DNA of 64,000 nucleotides from Hyphomicrobiales bacterium (GTDB lineage Bacteria > Pseudomonadota > Alphaproteobacteria > Rhizobiales > Rhizobiaceae). Shown here in pieces: positions 15,539 to 24,411 of the stretch (its first letter is position 1; each line of letters begins with the position of its first letter). A program made the translations under genes and the position numbers. Location of the stretch: the NCBI GenBank assembly GCA_900470805.1, contig UCCA01000030.1, positions 1-64,000 on the forward strand, given 5' to 3'. The notes below the pieces were generated by a model. That model was not told where the DNA came from. It saw nothing but the letters and a program-made list of their open reading frames with translations, and did no database searches.

Positions 15539-16561
15539 GTGGCTCAGAAGATCAAGCTGTCGACCATTGCCGAAACGCTCGGCATTTCCACCGCCACCGT
15601 ATCGCTTGCGCTCCGCGACAGCCCGCTCGTCGCCGGCGCCACCCGCGACAAGATCAAGGAACAGGCCCGGGCGCTCGGCTATATCTACAACCGCCGCGCC
15701 GCCAGCTTGCGCACCTCGCGCTCCGGTATCATCGGCGTCGTTGTGCACGACATCATGAACCCGTTTTACGGGGAAATCCTGAAGGCGATCGAAACCGAGC
15801 TCGACCGCAGCCGCCACACCTTCATCCTGTCCAACCATTACGATTCGGTCGAGAAGCAGCGCACCTTCATCGAGACGCTGCTGCAGCTCGGCGGCGACGG
15901 CGTCATCATGTCGCCGGCCATCGGCACGCCGCCCGAAGACATGCAGCTCGCTGAGGACAACGGCATGCCGGCCATTCTCGTGGCCCGCTCGATGGACGGC
16001 TCCGACCTGCCGACCTTCCGCGGCGACGACAGCTACGGCATTTCGCTCGCCACCAATCACCTGATCGGCCTCGGCCATCGCTCGATTGCGATGATCGGCG
16101 GTACCGACCAGACGTCGACCGGGCGCGATCGCTATCAGGGTTATGTCAACGCACTGCGCAAGGCCGAGATCGAGGTCGATCCTGGCCTGCGCATTCCCGG
16201 CCCACGCTCGATGCAGGGCGGCTTCGAGGCGGCCGTGCACTTCCTGTCGCTGCCGCAGAAGCCGACCGCTGCCGTCTGCTGGAACGACCTCGTCGCCATC
16301 GGCCTTATGAACGGCATCGCCCGCGCAGGGCTGGTGCCGGGCGCGGACATCTCGGTTACCGGCTACGACGATCTCGAGGAGGCATCGATCTCGATGCCGG
16401 CGCTGACGACGGTGTGGAACGGCCAGGCCGAAGTCGGCCGGCTGGCCGCTCGCGCGCTGCTCGATCGCCTGGCCGGCAGCCATGAACCCGACGGCATCCA
16501 TCTCATCAAGCCCGAGATGCGTATCCGTCAATCGACCAGCCCGTATCGGCCCCGGTCATAA
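15539..16561 (+). CDS. LacI family transcriptional regulator
   Basis: The 340-residue protein has an N-terminal helix-turn-helix (KIKLSTIAETLGISTATVSLALRDS) and hinge, followed by a periplasmic-binding-protein-like sensor (residues about 60-335). The start is GTG at 15539 after GGGGAGAAGAC; an upstream ATG at 15506 would add a non-homologous Cys/Arg-rich stretch. LacI proteins bind sugar or related ligands. It lies 41 bp before the 2-hydroxyacid dehydrogenase on the same strand, so co-transcription is likely and this gene probably controls that dehydrogenase. Confidence 0.9.
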   Translation: MAQKIKLSTIAETLGISTATVSLALRDSPLVAGATRDKIKEQARALGYIYNRRAASLRTSRSGIIGVVVHDIMNPFYGEILKAIETELDRSRHTFILSNHYDSVEKQRTFIETLLQLGGDGVIMSPAIGTPPEDMQLAEDNGMPAILVARSMDGSDLPTFRGDDSYGISLATNHLIGLGHRSIAMIGGTDQTSTGRDRYQGYVNALRKAEIEVDPGLRIPGPRSMQGGFEAAVHFLSLPQKPTAAVCWNDLVAIGLMNGIARAGLVPGADISVTGYDDLEEASISMPALTTVWNGQAEVGRLAARALLDRLAGSHEPDGIHLIKPEMRIRQSTSPYRPRS

Positions 16562-16602
16562 CCAGAGCCCTCTGGGCACGCTGCAATCAAAGAGGAAATC
16601 CC

Positions 16603-17550
16603 ATGTCCCGCATCGCTGTTCTCGTTCCGGGGAAAATGCACGAGCGCGTTCTGGCGCGGCTCAAGGAAGGCTTCGAGGTGATCGAGGCCGACGCGACGAC
16701 GCTCGACGCCGAGACCGCGCAACGCATCCGTGGCGTCGCCGTCTCCGGCACCTTCAACGCGGCCGCGATCGACGCGCTGCCGAAACTGGAGGTCATCGCC
16801 AGCTTCGGCGTCGGCTACGACAATGTCGATGCGAAGCACGCGGCGACCAAGGGCGTCGTCGTCACGAATACGCCCGATGTCCTCAACGACGAGGTTGCCG
16901 ATACGGCGATCGGCCTGCTGCTTAACACCATCCGCGAATTCCCGCGCGCCGAAAACTGGCTGCGCGAGGGCAACTGGAAGCCGGGGACAGGCTATCCGCT
17001 GTCGCGCTTCTCGCTGAAAGGCCGTCATGTCGGCTTCTACGGCCTCGGCCGCATCGGCCAGGAAATCGCCAGACGGCTGGAGCCGTTCAAGGTGAAGATC
17101 AGCTATCACACGCGCTCGCGCAACGACGCGCTGGCCTATGATTATTATCCGACGCTTGAGGGCCTCGCCGCAGCCGTCGACACGATGATCGCAATCGTTC
17201 CGAAGACGCCGCAGACCCACAAGACCGTCAACGCCGATATCCTCAAGGCGCTCGGGCCGGATGGCGTGTTCGTCAATGTCGGGCGCGGCTGGACGGTCGA
17301 CGAGGAGGCGCTGGCAACGGCGCTGTCATCGGGCGCGCTGGGCGCTGCCGGTCTCGACGTGTTCTACGATGAGCCCAATGTGCCGGCTTCGCTGATGGCG
17401 CTCCCCAACGCGGTGCTCCTGCCGCACCTCGCCTCCGGCTCGGTGCCGACGCGCAACGCCATGGCGGATCTGGTGGTCGACAATCTGGTTGGCTGGTTCG
17501 AGACGGGCAAGCCGCTGACGCCGGTGGCTGAGACGCCCGTCAAGGGGTGA
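16603..17550 (+). CDS. D-2-hydroxyacid dehydrogenase (glyoxylate/hydroxypyruvate reductase type)
   Basis: This 315-residue protein has the NAD(P)-binding GLGRIGQEIARR motif near residue 148 and the catalytic set: Arg in VNVGRGWTVDEEAL, Glu in DVFYDEPNVP and His in LLPHLASGS. It reduces a 2-keto acid such as glyoxylate or hydroxypyruvate with NAD(P)H; the cofactor-specific residue after the Rossmann motif (YHTRSRND) suggests NADPH. AGAGGAAATCCC precedes the ATG. It sits behind the LacI regulator. Confidence 0.9.
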   Translation: MSRIAVLVPGKMHERVLARLKEGFEVIEADATTLDAETAQRIRGVAVSGTFNAAAIDALPKLEVIASFGVGYDNVDAKHAATKGVVVTNTPDVLNDEVADTAIGLLLNTIREFPRAENWLREGNWKPGTGYPLSRFSLKGRHVGFYGLGRIGQEIARRLEPFKVKISYHTRSRNDALAYDYYPTLEGLAAAVDTMIAIVPKTPQTHKTVNADILKALGPDGVFVNVGRGWTVDEEALATALSSGALGAAGLDVFYDEPNVPASLMALPNAVLLPHLASGSVPTRNAMADLVVDNLVGWFETGKPLTPVAETPVKG

Positions 17551-17611
17551 TAGGGGCAGCGGGCGGACGCGCTGTTGTCCCGCTGGTTTGGCAGCTGTGT
17601 CGAGCGCGGCC

Positions 17612-19270
17612 TCAGTCGCGTTCGAGCATGCGGCGCGGCGCGGTCAGTTCCCAGCGCAGGCCGTCGGGGCGGAAATCGACGGTGACGGTGCCGCTGAAGG
17701 CGGCGGCGGCGTGATTCTTGATGACCGTCGTGCCGAAGCCGGTGCGTTCCGGCGCGGTCACCGCCGGACCGTTCTTCTCTTCCCAGACAAAGCGCAGCAT
17801 CTCTTCTGCATGGCCGTCTTCCTGAACGCCTTGCCAATAGAGCCGGACGCGACCTTGCGGCACCGACAGCGCGCCGTACTTGATCGAGTTGGTGGCAAGC
17901 TCGTGCAGGGTAAGGCCGAGATTCTGCACGGCTTCCGGCTTCAGCATGAAGTCGGTGCCGGAAATCTCGATCTGCTGCAGCGCCTGCGGGAAGGCATCGA
18001 GATGGATGTCGATGACGCGGCGGAGCGATGCGCCGGCCCACTGCTCGCTGGTCAGAAGCTGGATCGAGCGGGCAAGGCCATCGAGGCGGTCGGCGACGGC
18101 GGCCTGGAATTCCTCGACGGAATTGGTCCGCCTGCCGATCTGGCGCATCATCGCCTGGGCGAGCGCCAGAAGGTTCTTGGTGCGGTGAACCAGTTCGTTC
18201 TGGACGAAGTGCAGCCGATCCTCGGTCTGGCTGCGGTCGAAGGAAGCGTTGGACAGCGCCACGGCCACCTGGTTGGCCTCGATCACGCTGGTTTCGATCG
18301 GCGCCACGATGTGGCCTTCGCCCATGCGGTTGGCCATGCCGGCAATGGCTCGGATGGTGCCGCGCACCTGGCGGGCAACGGCATAGGCGGCGAGAATCGC
18401 GACGAGCATCAGGGCAATGCCGCCGATGATCAGGAAGCGCCATGTCGTCAGGATGGAGGCCTGCGCGGTCGCGACCGGTCCCCAGATGACAGCCTTCCAC
18501 GACCAGCCTGGAAGCTGCGCATAGCCGAGCAGGGCGTGCGGCAACACCTCGGCGTCCTCGTAAACGCCGTTGGAATTGACGAGCGAGGGCAGGATGCGGG
18601 GATCGAAGGGTTTGCCGAAGGCGAGATTGGTGGCGCCGGCCGAGGCGACGACGTGGCCGCTCTGATCGACAACCGCCGCGGACCAGTCCGCCGGCAGACC
18701 TTCGGTGGAGACCAGCTTGGCGAGATCCTTGGCGTTCTGGGTGATGATCAGGGCCGCTACCCGCCCGACCTTGACCGGCATGGCGACGTTATAGACCCAC
18801 TCGCCGCTGGTGCGTCCCACAAACACGTCGGAGGCCTCGATGCGGCCGGACTTCATCACCGATTCGACAGACGAGAAGTTGGCCGTCTTGCCGAGCGGGG
18901 TGCCGTAATCAACGCGGGTGTTGAGCAGCAGCTGGCCGGCTTCATCAGCTGCCAGGACATAGAGCGTGTCGGCGCGCATGGCCGTCTCGGTGCGCTGGTG
19001 GAAGGCGGCGAAATCGTCATGCTCGAGTTCGGGCGAGGTCGACAGCAGTCGTAGCGTCGTTGCCATGTCCTGCAGCTGGCGATCGATCGAGCGCGCCAGC
19101 GCGGTGGCGTCCTGGGCGGTCTCGCGCTTGAGGATCGAGCGCTGGTTGTCCTCGAGCTGTCCGAGAAGCAGCGCCACCAGCGCGAAAATCGGCAGCGCGA
19201 CGGCCACAGCCATGGCGATCAGGTAGGTACCGATCGATGCCTTGGGAAAAAAACGAAACGATCGCTTCAT
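17612..19270 (-). CDS. HWE-family sensor histidine kinase
   Basis: The kinase is about 552 residues from ATG 19270; a GTG 69 bp upstream is an alternative, and neither has a strong ribosome site. An N-terminal membrane segment (residues 15-38), a periplasmic Cache-type sensor (about 40-270) and a second membrane helix (275-297) lead into a HAMP-like segment. The HWE kinase core then follows, with phospho-accepting His in NELVHRTKNLLALAQ. The WEE motif (RFVWEEKNGPAV) near the C-terminus defines the family. HWE kinases are abundant in Rhizobiales; the partner regulator is not adjacent. Confidence 0.88.
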   Translation of the reverse strand: MKRSFRFFPKASIGTYLIAMAVAVALPIFALVALLLGQLEDNQRSILKRETAQDATALARSIDRQLQDMATTLRLLSTSPELEHDDFAAFHQRTETAMRADTLYVLAADEAGQLLLNTRVDYGTPLGKTANFSSVESVMKSGRIEASDVFVGRTSGEWVYNVAMPVKVGRVAALIITQNAKDLAKLVSTEGLPADWSAAVVDQSGHVVASAGATNLAFGKPFDPRILPSLVNSNGVYEDAEVLPHALLGYAQLPGWSWKAVIWGPVATAQASILTTWRFLIIGGIALMLVAILAAYAVARQVRGTIRAIAGMANRMGEGHIVAPIETSVIEANQVAVALSNASFDRSQTEDRLHFVQNELVHRTKNLLALAQAMMRQIGRRTNSVEEFQAAVADRLDGLARSIQLLTSEQWAGASLRRVIDIHLDAFPQALQQIEISGTDFMLKPEAVQNLGLTLHELATNSIKYGALSVPQGRVRLYWQGVQEDGHAEEMLRFVWEEKNGPAVTAPERTGFGTTVIKNHAAAAFSGTVTVDFRPDGLRWELTAPRRMLERD

Positions 19271-19487
19271 GGGCGCAAAGACCGCATGCCGGATGCGTCG
19301 ATGCCATCGACTATGCTTCTTGCAGCTGTCAAAGCCCACAGTTTTGCCACGATATCCGTCCTCAACGCGCCATCAGATTCCCGATAGCCTGCTATCGAAC
19401 CACGGCCATGTTAGGGGCAGGCCGGAGCGCTTGCAACATACTAAAACATGTCGGATGTATTTCGCCGGAAAGATCGGCATTCGCTTT

Positions 19488-20549
19488 TCACGCGAATCGG
19501 GACAACCGGAAAGAGGTCAGCATCGGGTCTGCCTCGCCACGCAGAATCTCGGCCGCAACCAGCATTCCGGCCAGCGGCGCCAGCGTCACGCCGGAATGCA
19601 TGACCGCGATGTAGAGACCATCGCAGGCGTCACCGATGATCGGAAATCCATCCTTCGGGGTCGGGCGGTAGCCGACGGTGAAGAAGTCCATGGCCAGCGA
19701 CGGGACATCGGACAGGTTGCGCCTGATCTTGTCGAACAGGGCGGCGGCGGTGGCGTGCTGGTCTTCTCCCGGCGCCGCGCCGCCGAAGTCGCTGCCGGCG
19801 ATGATCCGGCCTTCGGCGGTCTGGCGCATGTGCAGCTCGCTGGCCATCACCAGCGCGTTGAGGCGGACGGGGTGGGGCCTGGAATGGACGATCAGTCCGG
19901 CCGGGGTTTCGATCGGCAGGGTGATGCCGATCGTTGCGGTCAGCGGCGCGCTTCCGGCGCCGGCGGCAAGCACGACATGATCGGCCTCGATCACGCCGGC
20001 CGATGTGACGACGCCGGAGATGCGCTCGCCGGTGCGAATCAGGCCGCGCACGGCCGCGTTGATGATCGCCGCACCGCGCGCCTCGGCGTCCGCAAGCAGC
20101 ATGCGGGCGGCGGCAACGGGTTCGACGGCGCCTTCCTCGGCGACGGCGAGTGCCAGGTCGGGAATATCGGTGAGGTGCGGCTCGCGGGCGCGGATCTCGG
20201 CGCGATCGATGCGCTCGATGCCGTAGCCCCAGCCGCTATGTTCGGTGACGACGGCGTCCAGCCGGTCGGGCGGCAGGTCCCAGCTGATGCTGCCGCACCA
20301 GGACAGCGGCAGGCCAGGCAGCTCTTCCGCCAGCCGCTTCCACTCGGCCATAGAGCGGTGGCGGAAGCGGTAGTAGAAGTCGGGATTGCCCCAGCTGGCA
20401 TTGATCCAGGCAAAGGAGCAGGGCGTGGCGACGCCGCCATTGTCTTCGGCGACCACGGTCACCCGGGCGCCATCGCGGGCAAGATGCCAGGCAATGGAGG
20501 CGCCGATGATGCCGGCACCAATGACGATCACGTGCGGTGTTGCAGCCAT
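19488..20549 (-). CDS. FAD-dependent oxidoreductase, DAO family
   Basis: This 353-residue protein begins MAATPHVIVIGAGIIGASIAWHLARDG, with the GxGxxG FAD-binding motif at residues 11-16. The remaining sequence fits the DAO superfamily (glycine oxidase, sarcosine oxidase or D-amino-acid dehydrogenase type): VVLAAGAGSAPL near 230 and YRPTPKDGFPIIG near 305. The start at ATG 20549 has GGGAGAACGACG before it. Substrate is unknown, probably a secondary or D-amino acid. It is 25 bp after the TPR gene in the same orientation. Confidence 0.85.
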   Translation of the reverse strand: MAATPHVIVIGAGIIGASIAWHLARDGARVTVVAEDNGGVATPCSFAWINASWGNPDFYYRFRHRSMAEWKRLAEELPGLPLSWCGSISWDLPPDRLDAVVTEHSGWGYGIERIDRAEIRAREPHLTDIPDLALAVAEEGAVEPVAAARMLLADAEARGAAIINAAVRGLIRTGERISGVVTSAGVIEADHVVLAAGAGSAPLTATIGITLPIETPAGLIVHSRPHPVRLNALVMASELHMRQTAEGRIIAGSDFGGAAPGEDQHATAAALFDKIRRNLSDVPSLAMDFFTVGYRPTPKDGFPIIGDACDGLYIAVMHSGVTLAPLAGMLVAAEILRGEADPMLTSFRLSRFA

Positions 20550-20574
20550 CGTCGTTCTCCCGATTTCGGATTTA

Positions 20575-21435
20575 TCAGCCGGCGGCGTTGACGCGGGCGA
20601 GGCCATCCTTGGCCGGCTGGTATTTCGGATCGAGGCCGATGGCGTGGCGATAGGAGCGGGCCGCCTTCTGCTTGTCGCCCTTGCGCTCGTAGACCAACGC
20701 CTGGTTGGCCCAGGATTCGGCAATGTTGCCGTTGAGCTCGATCGCGTGGTTGAAGTCGGCGAAGGCGTTGTCGTCGTCGTTGGTGGCGATGTAGGAGACG
20801 CCGCGGCCGTTATAGGGTTCCGGCGAGTTCGGCGACAGCGAGATCGCCTTGGAGAAGTCGTCGATCGCGCGGGCCTGGTCGTTGCGCTTCTGGAAGATCA
20901 GGCCGCGATTGTGGTAGGCGCGGCCATCGGTGGTGCCGTTCTGGATCGCCTTGTTGAAATCGCTGAAGGCGGCGTCGTCCTGGCCGGAGGCGCGGTAGAC
21001 GTTGCCGCGGCCGATGAGCGCCACGTCGTAGTTCGGATTGAGTTGCAGCGCGGCGTTGTAATCCTGCACGGCCTGCTGCTGCTGGCCCATGTTGCGGTAG
21101 ACGAGCGCGCGGTTGGCGTAGGCCTGGTAGAATTTCGGGTTGAGCTGCAGGGCGGTGTTGAAGTCGTTCAACGCGGCGCGGAAATCGCCGCCGCGACCGT
21201 AGGCCGAACCACGGACGTTGTAGCCCTCGGGATCGCGCGGATTGGCGTTGATGACTGATGTCAGGGAGGCGATGTTTTCCTGTGAACCCTGCGCCTTGTC
21301 GATGCGGATGACGGCATCGGTGGTGTTGTTCGTCGTGCAGCCGGCGAGGCCGAGAGCTGCGACAAGGGCCAGCGCCGACAGATTTGCCAGCTTCGGCGAA
21401 CGCAAGGAGCGGGTGTTCAACATCATATCAGCCAT
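20575..21435 (-). CDS. TPR-repeat lipoprotein
   Basis: The 286-residue protein has an N-terminal signal with lipobox LAGC (residues 30-33), so it is probably anchored in a membrane facing the periplasm. From residue about 55 it is a run of TPR units with the FxxALxLNP pattern, six or so (for instance DYNAALQLNPNYDVALIGRGNVY). TPR lipoproteins act as scaffolds for envelope assembly; the NlpI-like role is a general guess. It precedes the DAO gene by 25 bp. Confidence 0.85.
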   Translation of the reverse strand: MADMMLNTRSLRSPKLANLSALALVAALGLAGCTTNNTTDAVIRIDKAQGSQENIASLTSVINANPRDPEGYNVRGSAYGRGGDFRAALNDFNTALQLNPKFYQAYANRALVYRNMGQQQQAVQDYNAALQLNPNYDVALIGRGNVYRASGQDDAAFSDFNKAIQNGTTDGRAYHNRGLIFQKRNDQARAIDDFSKAISLSPNSPEPYNGRGVSYIATNDDDNAFADFNHAIELNGNIAESWANQALVYERKGDKQKAARSYRHAIGLDPKYQPAKDGLARVNAAG

Positions 21436-21493
21436 GCGGGCTCGTTTTCCCCATTACGGCCGGCCGGTCATCGACGGGCAGGCTAAGCAGCAA

Positions 21494-21529
21494 ACAAAAA
21501 AGGCGGTGGCGACCAGATCGCCCCCGCCA
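21494..21529 (-). terminator. Rho-independent terminator of the rpsU gene
   Basis: Reading the minus strand, GGCGGGGGCGA pairs with TCGCCACCGCC across a short loop and is followed by TTTTTT. It lies about 40-70 bp past the rpsU stop, in the right orientation. Confidence 0.8.
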
Positions 21530-21567
21530 ACATGCATTTGAAAACGTCGAAATAACGACGGGAACGC

Positions 21568-21804
21568 TTAACGCGCAGGTGCCGCGCTACGTGCAGGTGC
21601 AACACCACTTTCGCGCTGAAGGCGCTTGCGGGCCAGCTTGCGAACGCGACGAACGGCCTCGGCCTTTTCGCGAGCGCGCTTTTCCGAAGGCTTTTCGTAG
21701 TAGTCGCGCATCTTCATTTCACGGAAAATGCCTTCACGCTGCATCTTCTTCTTGAGAGCGCGGAGAGCCTGGTCAACATTGTTGTCGCGGACAAGTACCT
21801 GCAC
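21568..21804 (-). CDS. rpsU: 30S ribosomal protein S21 (first copy)
   Basis: The 78-residue basic protein begins with VQVLVRDNNVDQALRALKKKMQREG, the S21 signature. The start chosen is GTG at 21804, which aligns with the second S21 copy; an in-frame GTG three codons upstream lies only a few bases from AAAGGAA and is less likely. The C-terminus is a basic Ala/Arg-rich tail (SGVAPARSAAPAR). S21 sits in the small subunit near the anti-Shine-Dalgarno and helps initiation. A terminator follows. It is divergent from cspA. Confidence 0.93.
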   Translation of the reverse strand: MQVLVRDNNVDQALRALKKKMQREGIFREMKMRDYYEKPSEKRAREKAEAVRRVRKLARKRLQRESGVAPARSAAPAR

Positions 21805-22240
21805 GAGAGTCACGTTCCTTTGGTTCGGTTGATACCCGGGTCAGCGCAGTGACCAAGGCAAAAAATATTTCTTCCGCGCGGCGGCGCCTCGCGATTGGGT
21901 GCGGGATAGCAGATGGCACCTCTAGAGTCCATATGGATCAGCGGTTTTCGGTGGAAAAAACCCTTGACGCGCGGGCTCGCACGCGAGGGAGGCCGATTTT
22001 CGGTTTACAGCAGGGTCGATCGGCCGCATGCTGCTGTGCACAAGTTGACGCTTGCATGGCGCGAACGGCTATTTCCGGTTCGTTCCTTGCATCTGCGACC
22101 TTTTGCTCTATAATCCGCTCATCGACCATTGCTTGTGACCTTTGTCAAAGAGCCAAACCGCTCCGTCAGATTTCCTCTCAAAATCGATCAAATCCGGCGA
22201 ATACTCGCTGGGTAATAACGAGCATTGAAAGGCGATCGTT
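21805..22240. promoter_or_regulatory. Divergent promoter region between rpsU and cspA
   Basis: These 436 bases carry no gene. The last 120 bases before cspA (22120-22240) are AT-richer (for example TCAAAATCGATCAAATCCGG) and would form a long 5' leader, as is common for cold-shock genes whose leaders refold at low temperature. A GAAAGGCGATCGTT stretch supplies the cspA ribosome site. No promoter boxes can be assigned with confidence. Confidence 0.45.
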
Positions 22241-22450
22241 ATGGCTACAGGTACCGTTAAGTGGTTCAACAGCACCAAGGGCTTCGGCTTCATTCAGCCG
22301 GATGATGGCGCTGCTGACGTATTCGTTCATATCTCGGCAGTCGAGCGTGCGGGCCTTCGCGGCCTCAACGACGGCCAGAAGATCAGCTATGATCTCGTCG
22401 CCGACAAGCGTTCGGGCAAGAATTCCGCAGACAACCTGCGCGCCGAATAA
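22241..22450 (+). CDS. cspA: Cold-shock protein, CspA family
   Basis: The 69-residue protein is a single cold-shock OB-fold: TGTVKWFNSTKGFGFIQP contains RNP1 (KGFGFI) and DVFVHISAVERAG contains RNP2 (VFVHI). It binds single-stranded RNA and DNA and acts as an RNA chaperone. Length is standard. It is followed by a terminator and stands at the head of a small cluster with a second rpsU gene. Confidence 0.95.
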   Translation: MATGTVKWFNSTKGFGFIQPDDGAADVFVHISAVERAGLRGLNDGQKISYDLVADKRSGKNSADNLRAE

Positions 22451-22509
22451 TTGTCATTTGCCTTGGCTGACCGCGGATGTACCGGCAGCGACAGGTGACT
22501 GACGGTAGA

Positions 22510-22543
22510 GGTCGGGTTTGCACCCGGCCTTTTATGCTTTTTT
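22510..22543 (+). terminator. Rho-independent terminator after cspA
   Basis: GGTCGGGT at 22510-22517 pairs with ACCCGGCC at 22522-22529 (one G-U), followed by a T-rich run TTTTATGCTTTTTT. It lies 60 bp after the cspA stop. Confidence 0.75.
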
Positions 22544-22575
22544 AAGAATCGCGACGATAGCTCGGTGAGAAGACA

Positions 22576-22863
22576 ATGGCAGGTACTTCCAGATTCGCCG
22601 TCGGAGATATGGTCGTTTTGAAGGATGGCTTCGTCCGTACGGATACGGCCCGCCGCACATGTACGATTTCTGCCGTGCTTCCCTCCGATGGTAGTCGGGG
22701 ACAATACCGGGTCCGCTTCGCGACCGAGAATTTCGATCGTCGTATCGTCGAAAGCGATATCGACACAAACCAGCCGGCATCCGCGATGCCAAACAACGAA
22801 ACCGTGGCGATTGTCGAGACAGGGTCTTGGCTGAAGTCTTCGAGCATCAGAGTCAGGAAATAG
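22576..22863 (+). CDS. Small hypothetical protein in the cspA-rpsU cluster
   Basis: The 95-residue protein begins MAGTSRFAVGDMVVLKDGFVR and continues with beta-rich text (RTCTISAVLPSDGSRGQYRVRFATENFDRRIVESDID), suggesting a small SH3/KOW-like barrel as in RNA- or ribosome-associated proteins. That fold is a guess from pattern only. It lies between cspA and a second rpsU gene, all on the plus strand, so a link to translation or cold adaptation is possible. No family is recognised. Confidence 0.55.
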   Translation: MAGTSRFAVGDMVVLKDGFVRTDTARRTCTISAVLPSDGSRGQYRVRFATENFDRRIVESDIDTNQPASAMPNNETVAIVETGSWLKSSSIRVRK

Positions 22864-22917
22864 TCTCCGGCTCCGTCACCAACTGGCAACTCGTTTGCCG
22901 CACGAAAGGAATAGAGT

Positions 22918-23157
22918 TTGCAGGTTCTCGTCAGGGATAACAATGTCGATCAGGCGCTTCGCGTTCTGAAGAAGAAAATGCAGCGCGAAGGTCTCTTCCG
23001 CGAGTTCAAGGCGCGCAGCGCCTATGAAAAGCCATCTGAAAAGCGCGTCCGCGAAAAGGCCGAAGCCGTTCGTCGTCAGCGCAAGCTGGCCCGCAAGAAG
23101 CTTCAGCGCGAAGGTCTGCTGCCTGCTCCCAAGAAGGCTTTGCGCCCGGCACGTTGA
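22918..23157 (+). CDS. rpsU: 30S ribosomal protein S21 (second copy)
   Basis: This 79-residue protein is a close paralogue of the copy at 21568-21804: both share QVLVRDNNVDQAL and KPSEKR-REKAEAVRR, but differ in the middle (FREFKARSAYEKP versus FREMKMRDYYEKP) and tail. The start is TTG at 22918, preceded by GAAAGGAATAGAG; no ATG or GTG is available in the same position. Having two S21 genes within 1.2 kb allows ribosomes with alternative S21. It is followed 40 bp later by a small Lys/Ala-rich gene. Confidence 0.93.
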   Translation: MQVLVRDNNVDQALRVLKKKMQREGLFREFKARSAYEKPSEKRVREKAEAVRRQRKLARKKLQREGLLPAPKKALRPAR

Positions 23158-23197
23158 TCCGCCGCAAGGTTGGGTCTTCCAGATAGAGAGAGTGCAG

Positions 23198-23425
23198 ATG
23201 ACTTCAAACAATGAATTCTTCAATCAGGCCAAGCTCTCATCACGCGATAAGGCGGCTGTCACCGACACGACAGCCAGAGCAATCGTATCAGCCGAGGCCG
23301 CGGCCCGCGAAAAGAAGACGGAAAAGCTGAAGGCGCTTCGCCTGCAGCAGGCTGCCGAAGCCCCGCCCGAGGCCGCTCCCGCCAAGAAAAAGCGGGCGGC
23401 GTCCAAGACCGCGTCCTCCTCCTAA
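23198..23425 (+). CDS. Small basic hypothetical protein after rpsU
   Basis: The 75-residue protein begins MTSNNEFFNQAKLSSRDKAAV and passes into an Ala/Lys/Glu-rich helix (residues 25-55) and a basic tail AKKKRAASKTASSS. It looks like a charged, nucleic-acid-associated small protein. The ATG at 23198 has AGAGAGAGTGC upstream. It follows rpsU by 40 bp and probably shares its transcript. No family is recognised; similar short proteins next to S21 are common in rhizobia, as far as I can recall. Confidence 0.6.
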   Translation: MTSNNEFFNQAKLSSRDKAAVTDTTARAIVSAEAAAREKKTEKLKALRLQQAAEAPPEAAPAKKKRAASKTASSS

Positions 23426-23606
23426 GGGCCGGCGCGTCCCACGACGCGCACCCTGCCGATCTTTCGAGTTTCGATCTTTCGGCTTCCCAAGCGCACAATG
23501 GCATCAGGCCCACCGGGCCTGTGCCACTGCTGCCGGGATATTTCGATCGCGCCATGACGCGATCAAGGATTTCAAGATTCCTGCAATTCAGCAGAACTTC
23601 CGGCGA

Positions 23607-24347
23607 TCAGAATTCCTGTGCCGTCGGGCGCAGCACGATTTCGTTGATGTCGACATCGTCGGGCTGGGCGATGGCGTAGGCGATCGCCCGGGCGACGGCG
23701 CTCGCCGGGATGGCGATCTTGTAGAAGTCGAGCACGTTCGATTGCGCGGTTCCCGTGGTGTTGAACTTCAGCTCGCTGTCGACGGCGCCCGGCTCGATAG
23801 AGGTGACCCGGACCTTGGCGCCGACTTCCTGGCGTAGACCGTCGGAGATCGCCCGCACCGCGAACTTGGTGCCGGAATAGACGGTGCCGCCCGGCGCGAA
23901 GACCTTGATGCCGGCCACCGAGCTCAGGTTGATGATATGGCCGCTCTCCTGGGCGAGGAAAACAGGCAGGGCGGCGGCGATGCCGTAGAGCGTGCCCTTG
24001 ATGTTGACGTCGATCATCGCGTCCCACTCCTCGGTGTTGACCTCGGACATCGGGCGGATCGGCATGATGCCGGCGTTGTTGATCAATACGTCCAGCCTGC
24101 CGAAATCGCCGATGACGGCATCGACGACTGATTTGACCTGCTTCTTGTCGACGACGTCGAGCTGATAGGCGCGGGCTTCGCCGCCGGCCTTGGCTATGGC
24201 GGCGACCACCTCGTCCAGCTTGTCCTTGCGGCGGGCGGCAACGGCGACGCGGGCGCCGCTGGCGGCGAGATGCCTGGCCGTTTCGGCGCCAAGCCCGGTG
24301 CTGCCGCCGGTGATGAGGACGACCTTGCCCTTGATACCTTCACTCAT
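23607..24347 (-). CDS. SDR family oxidoreductase
   Basis: The 246-residue protein is a classical short-chain dehydrogenase/reductase. The cofactor motif TGGSTGLGAE is near residue 14, NNAG near residue 90, the catalytic Ser in NLSSVAG near 140 and the YSGTK active-site pair near 155. The basic residue after the Gly motif (ARRKDK) suggests NADPH. The substrate is unknown. The ATG follows GAAGGAGAAAGATC. An ABM-domain gene lies 64 bp upstream on the same strand, probably in one transcript. Confidence 0.9.
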   Translation of the reverse strand: MSEGIKGKVVLITGGSTGLGAETARHLAASGARVAVAARRKDKLDEVVAAIAKAGGEARAYQLDVVDKKQVKSVVDAVIGDFGRLDVLINNAGIMPIRPMSEVNTEEWDAMIDVNIKGTLYGIAAALPVFLAQESGHIINLSSVAGIKVFAPGGTVYSGTKFAVRAISDGLRQEVGAKVRVTSIEPGAVDSELKFNTTGTAQSNVLDFYKIAIPASAVARAIAYAIAQPDDVDINEIVLRPTAQEF

Positions 24348-24411
24348 GATCTTTCTCCTTCGTTGTTTCTTGCGTGGTTGGAATTTCGCGGCCCGTCAGG
24401 CAACCTTGCCG

